From: Owenia fusiformis
Lineage: Eukaryota; Annelida; Polychaeta; Sabellida; Oweniidae
NCBI GenBank assembly: GCA_903813345.2
Contig: CAIIXF020000011.1
Span: forward strand, 35,438,166-35,502,165
Direction: 5' to 3'
Length of the DNA stretch: 64,000 bases
In this document: positions 47,901 through 56,126 of the stretch, piece after piece
Layout: each line of letters opens with the position of its first letter
Position numbering within the stretch: position 1 is the first letter of the stretch
Position numbers and translations under genes: made by a program
Notes under the pieces: model-generated
Databases searched by the model: none
What the model saw: the letters and a program-made list of their open reading frames with translations, nothing else
Told to the model about the DNA's origin: nothing

Positions 47901-49237
47901 AATTGTGCATTTTGATCCCTTATTTTGTCACACTCAGTTGATCAGGACTGAACTGGAGACAATTGATGAATTATTAATGTGTAAGAAACCAAATAGCTTA
48001 AACCGTTATAAGATTTGCCATTTTTCAATTAGGAATTTTTATTTCATACTTTGAAATGATCATGTGTCTTAAATAACATTTGCCATTAAAATACAAAGCA
48101 TTAACATGCAAAATGTCACCACCATTTGTTAAAGATGCCAACCGCCGATCACCAACCACCGATTGCCAAACTCCAGACACTAACTGCTGTCACAAAAAAC
48201 TGAGACTATAACAACATATCACCACTTTTTGGTAAAAAATGATAATAAACAATAAGAGATAATAAACTCACTGAGGCATCCTCACATAGTTTGGCAGCAA
48301 GGTAGGTGAGGGCATCTAGATCCTTCACACTAAAAACAAAAACATAAAATCAAGCTTCTTGTAATGTTTATATTGGAGATTGAATGATATAATAAGTTTG
48401 CATAAATCAAATGTTAAAAGATGATGTATTTCCAAAATAGGCATGTTGTTAGGTAAAAATTTCTGAATTTGAGATTTAGTTTTTTAAATCAAATGCTGAT
48501 GTTTGTCTCTTATTCTATATTTAATTGCGTTCAGGTACACAATAATATGATAATGAACATCATCAAGGAAACAAAACAAATGGAATTCTATAATCCAAAA
48601 ACTTACTTGCGTGCCTTTAATTCATCATACTTCTGTAGGAATTCATTTGGCTTTTTAGTTGACTCAGCAATTTTCCGTTTTGCATTATGTGTAGTTATTT
48701 GTGTTGAGATATATGGAGTCATACTCTTCATGAGAATATCAGTGTAAACTTCAGGGCCTGGTCCATCTTTTGTAGGCACCCTGTAGAAATTAAAATAAGG
48801 ATCTATGTATTAAGAAGTATACATCTATGCATCGAAGAGGCAGTAGCACGGCACAGCCAGGATCTAAATGTGAGGCAAACATTGAGTTTAAAAAAGTTAA
48901 TACTGTCATTAGACTTCATTTTCACCACTTCATTAAAAAATTTGGCAGAGTAAGTTAGTATATTTCTGTAAAATGGCAAGACAGCTGCATTGTCTATGAT
49001 TGTATAGGTGAGTCCAGAAAAGACTTACCCTAATAAGGTCACAAGATCATTGAACTAAGATTAATACCCTAACAAGGCCATGAGTTCACTGAACTGAGAA
49101 AGACTTACTCTAATAAGGTCACGAGTTCACTGAATTTGGAGACTTACCCCAATAAGGTCACAAGTTCATTGAACTTACCCTAATAATGTCATGAGTTCAC
49201 TGACGTGATGGTGCACTGTAAACTCATGTTCACTCAT
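29927..49237 (-). CDS. TUBGCP2: Gamma-tubulin complex component 2, 22 coding exons
   Basis: GCP2 is a core subunit of the gamma-tubulin small complex and ring that nucleates microtubules at centrosomes. Exons in order: 49237-49179, 48780-48607, 48329-48272, 47768-47637, 47517-47424, 47140-46974, 46502-46343, 45972-45860, 45627-45535, 45183-45122, 44718-44676, 44468-44397, 44160-43986, 43825-43675, 42828-42649, 41312-41239, 40893-40793, 40469-40399, 34361-34187, 33865-33722, 30329-30219, 30090-29927. Introns are GT-AG and the phases I checked agree. Total 2,573 coding bases, about 858 residues, against about 900 in vertebrates. Diagnostic stretches: MSEHEFTVHHHVSEL at the start, ERGFIIEPSVDPSLGALVKR, ILEKWIYKGIIADPYSE, KRYFLMDQGDFMVQFMD (GCP core), DCMLTNPNLLKI, and ERTINKFDNNF near the end. 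The final exon, about 40 residues, was not found. Several exons have duplicated edges. Confidence 0.95.
30219..30329 (-). CDS. TUBGCP2: TUBGCP2 penultimate recovered exon (linker)
   Basis: 111 bp between cttcag and gtataa. Encodes a charged, poorly conserved linker (AKLSQDASRSPRKTTDAET) between the last helices of the GCP fold; assigned by splice sites, phase and position between the DCMLTNP and ERTINKFD exons. Confidence 0.75.
30404..31723. repeat. 57-bp tandem array, about 23 copies, in a TUBGCP2 intron
   Basis: Unit caattgaccaagtgcaccga plus 37 bp ending ttttattgg. Copies are almost identical; two variants (tatataag and tatattag) alternate irregularly. The period is a multiple of three, which creates an artificial 71-codon open frame at 31262; I do not regard it as a gene. 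Confidence 0.95.
32010..33680. repeat. C-rich dispersed repeat in four to five imperfect copies
   Basis: The phrase gtgcccagaaagcaccaaat recurs near 32149, 32465, 32730, 33001 and 33460, followed by aaaattttctaggggga and cacccctcacacccc. C-runs reach about 22 bases (32376-32398). Short translated frames such as 32007-32207 on the minus strand are products of the repeat. Confidence 0.8.
33875..33960 (-). repeat. Partial duplicate of TUBGCP2 exon 20
   Basis: agacaaccatcaatttgtgt and caataggttaggatttgtca repeat exon sequence from 33722-33865 just upstream (transcript sense) of the true acceptor; includes a second ctacaatg-type acceptor end. Confidence 0.75.
34285..36224 (-). repeat. 97-bp array of TUBGCP2 exon 19 5' half with its splice acceptor, 20 copies
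   Basis: The exon ending at 34361 (minus) provides the first unit. Nineteen further 97-bp units follow to 36224, each with the polypyrimidine/cag acceptor (ttgttccatttcag in the transcript) and about 80 bp of the exon (SNKTAKSYTQQSTRWYAAAF). Identity is above 95%; variants such as acttgaatgttgcct recur, showing spread of subtypes. No unit contains the exon's own donor. Confidence 0.95.
36318..36790. repeat. Second copy of the dispersed repeat found in the OTU-helicase intron
   Basis: aactagacaacagcaacgcc and later tacatttaaaacat match 6948-7400 and 12981-13030. Here it is not interrupted by a LINE, though agctttattaatgtcttata differs slightly from the empty-site sequence. Confidence 0.75.
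36791..37950. other. TUBGCP2 intron, no recognisable feature
   Basis: AT-rich DNA with no coding frame of interest on either strand. Confidence 0.4.
37955..38033 (-). repeat. tRNA-like segment, probably a SINE head
   Basis: On the minus strand, cctgaatagctcagcggtat resembles an A box, aattcgatctc a B box, and cctgaat can pair with a 3' gttcagg as an acceptor stem. D, anticodon and T stems do not fold well, so it is not called a functional tRNA. Confidence 0.4.
38373..38578. mobile_element. MITE with CAGGCCCGTAGCCAGG ends
   Basis: 16-bp perfect inverted ends and a 5-bp duplication ATGTG (38368-38372 and 38579-38583). Interior contains G-runs followed by ttcacttttt. Confidence 0.85.
38768..39953 (+). 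CDS. Secreted fibrinogen-related protein with coiled coil
   Basis: Two exons, 38768-39134 and 39298-39953, joined in phase 1 (donor gtaaga, acceptor tttcag); 340 residues. Residues 1-17 are a signal peptide (LKVLLIIFLV core). Residues about 35-115 are a heptad coiled coil with VNDKVEEVNEK-type repeats, likely trimerising. The C-terminal exon is a fibrinogen domain: ARRFDGSVDFYRGWNDYQ, FGSPVGEYFIGLDNLH, GTAGDSL, DQDHDKWSRNCA (calcium site and cis-type Cys), GAWWYNNCH. Such proteins bind carbohydrate or acetylated ligands on microbes, or act as adhesion ligands. The end (NHYYSFKKMDMKVCPK) is complete. The gene lies wholly inside a TUBGCP2 intron on the opposite strand. Confidence 0.9.
41708..42322 (+). 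CDS. Secreted or membrane-anchored coiled-coil protein, nested in TUBGCP2
   Basis: 204 residues from the Met at 41708, chosen because it starts a good signal or anchor sequence (VTPLTLVIILLLFYILC); an in-frame Met at 41660 adds 16 residues before it. A lysine-rich segment (KKSKNKNKGKKK) is followed by a long coiled coil, about residues 45-170, then LITCTCGDEP with two Cys and a Thr/Ser-rich end. It resembles the N-terminal half of the nearby fibrinogen protein in plan (signal, coiled coil), but no lectin or fibrinogen exon follows before the TUBGCP2 exon at 42649. Could be a stand-alone oligomeriser or a gene that lost its C-terminal exon. No family recognised. Confidence 0.6.
   Translation: MWQKVTPLTLVIILLLFYILCDEGFAKKSKNKNKGKKKPQEDIKGIKQEFSTKFQNLNKQLLKFEKEVNKELSLMKEERTLLENQNKQLEEDVTNIQIQYGKLMIENKRFTEELLELGEENENRKNEIDELKKQVVYMTNELIYQKEDYQTFLTDFETFKENTTTYLVDEIRLMDYLITCTCGDEPMTLIYPISTTTEASQSNP
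42829..43674. other. TUBGCP2 intron without further features
   Basis: AT-rich; no ORF or repeat of note. Confidence 0.4.
45018..45088. repeat. Three-copy 23-24 bp repeat beside TUBGCP2 exon 10
   Basis: ggactgacacatataagctc and variants, three copies, 34-100 bp downstream of the exon 10 donor in transcript sense. Confidence 0.85.
46893..46962. repeat. Three-copy 24-bp repeat beside TUBGCP2 exon 6
   Basis: ttctggtggtgacataataa repeated three times, ending about 10 bp from the exon 6 donor at 46973. Confidence 0.9.
49015..49237 (-). repeat. TUBGCP2: Five-copy duplication of the TUBGCP2 exon 1 3' end and donor
   Basis: The genuine copy gives ATG at 49237, coding to 49179, donor GTAAG at 49178-49174. 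Downstream in the transcript, four related blocks repeat gttcactga...ccttattag; three keep the GTAAG donor (cttac on the plus strand), one has lost it. Confidence 0.85.
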
Positions 49238-49239
49238 GA

Positions 49240-50200
49240 CTGAACTGTAGGCTTTTACGATCTTTAACTAAAGTAGCCAATATTTTTCATCATCTATCTG
49301 AAACAGAAATATTCAAAATACATTTGCACAATCAGGCTTTGAATTATATCACAGAATGAATAATATTTACCTTTAATAGAATACAGGCATATAAAAATAT
49401 CTTAGTGATTTAGAAAGTGATTGATAAATCACTAATCAGTCAGAAGTGGGTGGGTTTGTTAACGAATACAGTTTTGTGAGAGCCATCACAAGCAGGTGTG
49501 AAAATCATGGGTTAACTTGAAACAATTCAGCATTTATGAGTGCTGTCTAGCTGAACAACTGGCTAAATAGTGTGGAGGAAATAAAGATATAAATAAACAT
49601 TCTCATTTGTGTTAAAATGAAGTTTCATAGATTTATTCTGTGAATTTTGCACAAAACAACGGTACTTAACAGCAGCATGCAGGTCTCATAATTAAAGTAT
49701 GATGCACAAGGTTATGTTTATCAATTATACAATGCACAGGGATGGCTTCGTGAACATCTGCACGTAGCTGCTGGATTTGTTTTCAAGTTTCTCCTCTGCT
49801 CAAAATCTACTGAAATGTTGCTACTCAAACCCTTTCAACAGGCTCTACTTTATATCTCAAAATTTCCCCTACATTTCCATCCTCCATTTGTGAAAGTCAT
49901 CAGCTGCTTCTGTGCCATTCAGGACTTCTCTTTATTCTCAATTGGATATTTTCTACTGAGAAATCAAAAATTGTGATTTTAGTGGAAATTCACAAAGTAG
50001 TTTTCAAAATTTTCGGAGATTTCCAAATAAACTTCTGGTATAGCTCTCACCAGAGATTTTGAACGCTATTTCAAACATTTCTGTCTTAATCACCATTTTG
50101 ATTTCTCGCTAGAAAATGTCCAGTTGTGGACAAGTCTACCCTTTGCATTCATTTGACTTCACTTCTTAAAAGAGAGCTTCGTCTTCACTCTTTCAAACTA
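49240..50200. other. Upstream region of TUBGCP2
   Basis: Likely holds the 5' UTR or first intron between the promoter-like segment and the start codon; no coding signal on either strand. Confidence 0.35.
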
Positions 50201-50209
50201 AAATAAACC

Positions 50210-50450
50210 TGTGAACTCACCGCGCCAATCAGTGTTCGTCGGCCAAATTTGACCGACGTTCTTTATATGGTCATTCCTTCTGACGTCATCGTTGAGCCCG
50301 GAATTAACCAATGACATGCGCATATTTAATTAGAACGCATTTGGCGCATGTTTCTTCAAGCTCGCTGATTGGTGGAAGGTCAGCGCGTAGGTTAAAAGTG
50401 ATTTACCCAAACTGTCACTGGTACCCGTCGTGGGGGCGGGGCTACTAAAC
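50210..50450. promoter_or_regulatory. CpG-richer promoter-like segment upstream of TUBGCP2
   Basis: In otherwise AT-rich DNA this segment has many CpGs, a CCAAT (50225-50229), a palindromic cAMP-response element TGACGTCA (50281-50288), an inverted CCAAT (attgg near 50369) and a GC box gggggcgggg (50432-50441). It lies about 1 kb upstream of the TUBGCP2 ATG. Motifs on both strands would allow bidirectional transcription. Confidence 0.5.
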
Positions 50451-51649
50451 TGTAATATGGTCTCTACTAGGCAGAGTGTAGTTTAACTAGACTCTGCACG
50501 CAGGGTAGGACAAGTCCTGATGTATTCAACACAGAGAGGCAGCTACAGTGCTGATACAAATTAATTGATAAGTTGTATAGTTGGCATATTTTCTTGAATT
50601 TTAACATTTAATGTCCCATACTCCCCTAAACTGCAGAACGTTTGTCACGAGTTTGAGCTGAAATTTCGCCAAAAATGAAGTATGGGTAATCTCTGCTAGG
50701 TTTGTTTATTGTGGATAGCTTCTAATGGTAAGTGCTCAGAAGCTAATAATTCATGTGCGCAAAATAATCAAATAATCTGATTGGTTTTAACTTTAGTGTG
50801 CATGCGCACGGTGTGTGCCATGTTTTTTTTTCTTGTGATTTTGTTTCGTTCCATGGAGTTTGTGTTTCAGTGTGACTTCCGCAAAAATGGTGGACCAATG
50901 ACAGAATTAACAGGTAAAATCACTTCGAAATTTAAGAGAACTTTAATAGCAAAACATTTGTTTTATTTATGCATTCTATCTATCAGATAAGAGTCTCAGG
51001 GGTATATAGGCAAATCCATTTTGGTAGGAGCACTTCAGTTTGAAAACTCATTCTTTATTATTTTGTATCAGCACTATAATAACTTTGACTTTCACAAACA
51101 GATGCAGATGAAGTATTTCAGTTTATGCCATTAGGATTCTCTAGTGGCTGATCGGGGGCGATCGTATGCTATTGTATCAGATCAGTCAGCCTTTGAAAGA
51201 CTCAGGTATAGTGGGAGACATTAATAAACCTCAACCATCAAAAGTTTTCACAATGAACTAAATTCTAGGTTTCATGTTTCAACCTCTCCCAAGCGGTAGA
51301 ACAATAATTCCGTTCACTTCCGTAGCACAATAAATGAATCCAAAGCTTCATACCTGCAAATGATGGATAAATTCCTACCAAATCGAATGAATGTTTTCAT
51401 AGATCACCATGTTTGTGATCCAAGGAGGATTGACTCCCAGAATACAACACCAGTTAACCTTATTTACTCGTGACAGGTTTCAAAATGGCGGAATGGCATT
51501 TTGAAAGCTGGCACGTGTCATATTGAATTCTGGGAGCCAATCCCCCTTGGGGCGTAATCGGGCTCCAAAATCACCTCAACATTTGAAGAGTCTGCATTAA
51601 CATGTGAATATCACTCCATATTTTTAAGTTCCTATTTGTCAATATGGAC

Positions 51650-52013
51650 CAGGCCTGTCAACTTGGGAACACCTAACATGAGTGACTTACAAATGTTGAA
51701 CACCTTCCCTCAAAATTTTTTCGTGCTCGCTACAATCGCGTTTCAAAGTCCGTTAACAGGGAGGTGGGGGGGTTACAAAAAATTTCGAACAGAATGCGTG
51801 ACATATACGGGATTCTCATGAAAAGTCAGAACAAAATGCGTACGTTTTTTTTCGGCATTCGTAGTTTTGCTGTATCGGCAAACTTTTTATGAAGTTTTTC
51901 TACAGAAATATTTTTGCTTGACAATTGCCAAGTAAAATGCGTATTTGCGTGACCTAAGATTCTTCAGCAAATGCGTGACAAATACGCACATTGCGGGACA
52001 GTTGACAGGCCTG
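51650..52013. mobile_element. MITE with CAGGCCTGTCAAC ends
   Basis: Inverted ends caggcctgtcaac and gttgacaggcctg; flanks atatggac and ttatggac share 7 of 8 bases, suggesting a hAT-type duplication. Interior rich in aatgcgtgac and aaatacgc words. Confidence 0.85.
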
Positions 52014-52159
52014 TTATGGACAGAAATTCCAGTATATTTGTATTCCTGGACAGAGAAAATAGAGCACTCAATTCACTGACAGAATGTCTTTAACATAGTG
52101 TTAGAAATTATTTATGTTCACTACTTTAGGCCTATATCACAGGCTGGTATCGAAAAAAT

Positions 52160-54204
52160 TGTCCGCTGTGACGGAGCGTGCTATTTTGCATAGAAACACT
52201 AGGAAATCCACACAATTTATTTTTTTTACTCATATGTTTTGCTATATCAAAGAAAATTACTGACTCCATGCAATGAATATATCATTTGCGGGTAACTTTA
52301 ACTTCTGTTTGAAGTCCAACAACGCTAAGAGTAAAAGCTATTGAAAACGGCGTCGGAGTATCATACTCTAAAATGTACTATTTCTTTTATTTCTTTTTAA
52401 TGGTACAATATAACCACAAGATAATATTTACATATGTTTTAAGGATAACTCTGAAGGTATTAATGAGATTTTTATGTATTGGGTATTTTTAATTTTTTCA
52501 ATAAAAAATAATGTTTAAATTTTTTGTCCGCTGTGACGGAGCAGTTTCAAATCTGAAATACGTTAAGAATTTAGATTTATAATATATCTCTTTATAACTA
52601 CACGTTAGAGGAGGGAGCGTATCAAATCTCTTTCGTAAAGTATTCTGAAAAATAAAACGGAATAAAAGTACACAATTCAAATTCTGAGATGTATATACGA
52701 CCACTCTTTAAGCTTCTTTTCTCAGTTTGTACTGTAATCCAAGTTATGCATGGTAACTCATGAAAATGATAGTCAACTTTATTTCAGTATAGGGTATTTG
52801 CCTTTCGTTGTGCCTACTGTGGATCCATCACCTGACATGGTCATTTTTTATGGTAACTTATATACAGTAATATTATGTGGTAAAAGGTTATACATCTGTC
52901 GGAACACAGGATGTCTGTGCGCTATTTCGAATAAATTCATAGTATCCCTATTTATGCAATGGTTACGCGGTAAACACGATACAAAAATATGCCATATTCC
53001 GCAACGAATATGCCATATTCACTTGTGGTGTATGACAGATTCACCTGTGGTATATGGCATACACACTAACCAATGAGAACGTGATACGGAAGTATGCAAT
53101 TGTCAATTGCATCGATTGAACGAACAAGTAAAACTTTATAAATTATTATAATGATTACTGAATCAACAGTACAGTTTATCGAATACATCAACGTATGCAG
53201 AAGTATCACTCACCAATCTCACGTAATAAACTTACCCAATCAATCCAGGATTCATATATTAGTATGCACTGACAGTATTGGTAATCCAGCGTAGTTTTAC
53301 ATTCAGAGTCGATTCTCGCAACCAATCAAACAAAGTCTTTCTGTATCACGTTTTTCACCTGCGGAATAGGTCATATTCAACTGCTGTATATGGCATATTC
53401 CGCAAGTGAGTATGACATATTCTGAAGATGAGTATCGGGTATTCACTGAATTCAATGCATCACATATTCACTGCGGAATATTGCATACTCACCTGCGGAA
53501 TGGCATATTCACCCGTATCACAAATACCGCGCAACCATGAATGTATGCCATATTCCGCGTAACAATTTACACTTCACGTGACATTCTAAGACGTCTTGGC
53601 GAAAACGTATTGGATATATTATGTTGAGTTTACACCATGTTGATTCATGTTGATTTCAGTACAAACCTCCGAAAAATGCTAAGAGTGGTCGTTTTTATAT
53701 CTCAGATTTACATTACCCCAGATCTCCCAGAGGCTACTTGTCATAATTTAGGAAGTGATTTGTGACGTTCTTTCTTCTTAGGGTACTTTTAAAAGGTATA
53801 ATTTGAATCTTAAATTCTTAACGTAGTTCACAGTTAAAACTGCTCCGTCAAAGCGGACAAAAAATGTAAACATTATTTTTTATAAAAAATATTAAAAATA
53901 CCCAATACATCAAGATATCATTAATACCTTCAGAGTTATCCTTAAAACATATGTAAATATTATCGTGTCGCTATATTGTACCATTAAAAAGAAATAAAAG
54001 AAATGGTACATTTTGGAGCATGATACCCGGCGCTGTTTTCAATAGCTCTTACTCTTAGCGTTGTTGGACTTCAAACAAAAGTTAAAGTTACCCGCAAATG
54101 ATATACCCATTGCATGGAGTAAGAAACTTTCTTTGGTATAGCGAAACATATGAGTAAAAAAATAAATTGTGTGGGTTTCTTAGTGTTTCTATGCAAAATA
54201 GGGG
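52160..54204. mobile_element. Fold-back element with about 550-bp inverted arms
   Basis: Arms 52160-52715 and 53678-54204 are complementary (tttgcatagaaacactagga pairs with tcttagtgtttctatgcaaa). Both carry two copies of a gtccgctgtgacggagc-type word. The centre (52750-53600) is packed with the palindrome gaatatgccatattc and relatives. No transposase. Confidence 0.75.
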
Positions 54205-54489
54205 GGGGGGTAGGTACGAAATATTTCGAACGGAATGCGTGAAATATACGCAATTCGCGTGAAAAGTCCGAACGAAATGCGTACATTTTTTTTCGGCATT
54301 CGTATTTTTACTGTGTAGACGTTCTTTTTTAAAAAATTTTCTACAGAAATATTTTTGCTTGACAATTACCAGGTAAAGTGCGTATTTGCGTGACATTTTC
54401 TGTCACGCAAAAAAAATAACTGGCGTGACTTCAAATTCTTCAGCAAATGCGTGACAAATACGCAAATTGCGGGACAGTTGACAGGCCTG
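54205..54489. mobile_element. Truncated second copy of the CAGGCCTGTCAAC MITE
   Basis: Homologous to about 51770-52013 and ends gttgacaggcctg; its left end is missing at the border of the fold-back element. Confidence 0.75.
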
Positions 54490-55079
54490 GGAAGTGGGTT
54501 GTAAAAAGTCTTCTCTCTGAGCCTGGCCGGGATCTGGAAGAAGTCTTTGGTTAAATTTTCAATTCATTAACAAATTAATATGTTCTAAGTCTACGTCAAA
54601 CTTACCATATATTTCAGAAGATTATATTTTGTTGAACTTCAGTTTTGTTTTGCCGCCATTTGTTTTCTCGCAGTAAAGTCACATGATAAACACATTCCAG
54701 TTTTAAAAGTTGAATATGTTACTCTTATTTGAATGATTAAATTAATATTTTACAATATATGAACAATTTGTAATCGTTTCGTATCAATGCTCATCAAATT
54801 TACTTTTTGATTTCAAGTTTCGAATTCTGATTGCATGAATAAACTGGAATATGTACGAGAAATATAGAGAAATTCCGAGAAGTCCTAAATTTTAGAAAAA
54901 ATCAAAATACTTTTAAACTGCCGAAAATATGACAGATACAAGCTAATTGGGTAAGTCTTTGATACTTTACTTTATCATTTAAAAGGTTTGTTTTCTTTTG
55001 ACGTTGAATCTGCCGTATCTTTCAATATAAGATAGTCAGAAAAACAATTTTCATGTATTATCGCCCATGTCAACAAAAT

Positions 55080-55500
55080 TTTGAATGGAAAAATAAAATT
55101 ATATGATATCATCAATAACTATGGCATAACTGGAACCACACATTCCTGGGTCAAGGACTTCCTCAGAGACAGGACCCTGAGGGTTATCAGGGTTATCTTG
55201 GAAGTTAACTCTGCCACTTATGATGTACCCCAGGGAACCATTCTCGCTCGCTCCTCTTTCTACTGTACATAAATGACATCTCGGAGGCCAAAACTCAAAA
55301 TCAGAATATTTGCCAATGATTTCCTCAATATCAATATTGCTATGGACAGCGAAAGCCTGCAACAAGACCTCCACAGACTTGAAATCTGGCAAGCCAAGTG
55401 GCAAATGCGATTTAACCCCAAGTGTCCGCATGAGTCTATCGCTTATATTATTTTCCATTCACGTTTAGGTTGTGAAAAACATTGCAAGCTTAAACTCTCT
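55080..55500 (+). pseudogene. LINE reverse transcriptase fragment
   Basis: YGITGTTHSWVKDFLRDRT and DVPQGTIL, then after a frameshift SLLFLLYINDISEA, and later SLQQDLHRLEIWQAKW with FNPKC. These are RT motifs of CR1/Jockey-type LINEs; the YADD box is damaged (FANDF). Inactive. Confidence 0.75.
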
Positions 55501-55769
55501 AACATCATATGATTTTCTTGTTAAAGAAGAGCATTTCCCAAGAAGTTTCCTAAGCTATAAGAGCTGCAATATTTCTCTTTTGGTTTTAGCCCAACTTACT
55601 TCAGTAGATCTTTGATCACAAGATTTTGCAAGGGTAATTGAAAAAATATCCGAAACCGATGATCATAAAAGAACCATATTAAACACCCATTCTATATACA
55701 TGTAGTTGTAAATAAATAATTTAAAATGTTATATGAAATGTATACATATAAAAAGAAGCATGTCTCATA

Positions 55770-56126
55770 CGGGATGTTTACTTTTAGATATGACGTTTTT
55801 CCTCTAAATGTAGCATGGTGGTTATTCTGATATTTTTTCTTCTGACAGATATTATGTTTATCCTGTACATGTAGACTGGTACTTATTCTGCAATGTTTAC
55901 TTTTAGATATGACCTTCATACTCTACATGTAGCATAGTAGTTATTATTTCAATGTTTACTTTCAGGTTTGACAGTTATCTTCTGTATGTAGCCTGGTTGT
56001 TATTCTGCAATGTTTACTTTTAAATATGACATTTATCCTCTTTATGTAGTAATGGTACTTATTCTGCAATGTTTACTTTTAGATATGACGTTTATCCTCT
56101 ACATGTAGACTGGTAGTTGTTCTGCG
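55770..56126 (+). repeat. Diverged tandem repeat of about 65 bp abutting TMEM138 exon 1
   Basis: ttattctgcaatgtttactt, tagatatgac and cctctacatgtag recur about six times up to the start codon; the exon's own tctgcgatg fits the repeat. Confidence 0.75.

Noticed and set aside
50781-50990. Possible first exon of a plus-strand gene
   Set aside because: Hydrophobic start and a donor-like gtaaaa exist, but no matching downstream exon could be linked.
54071-54396. Minus-strand frames with aromatic residues
   Set aside because: Derived from the MITE and fold-back arm; not conserved between the two copies.
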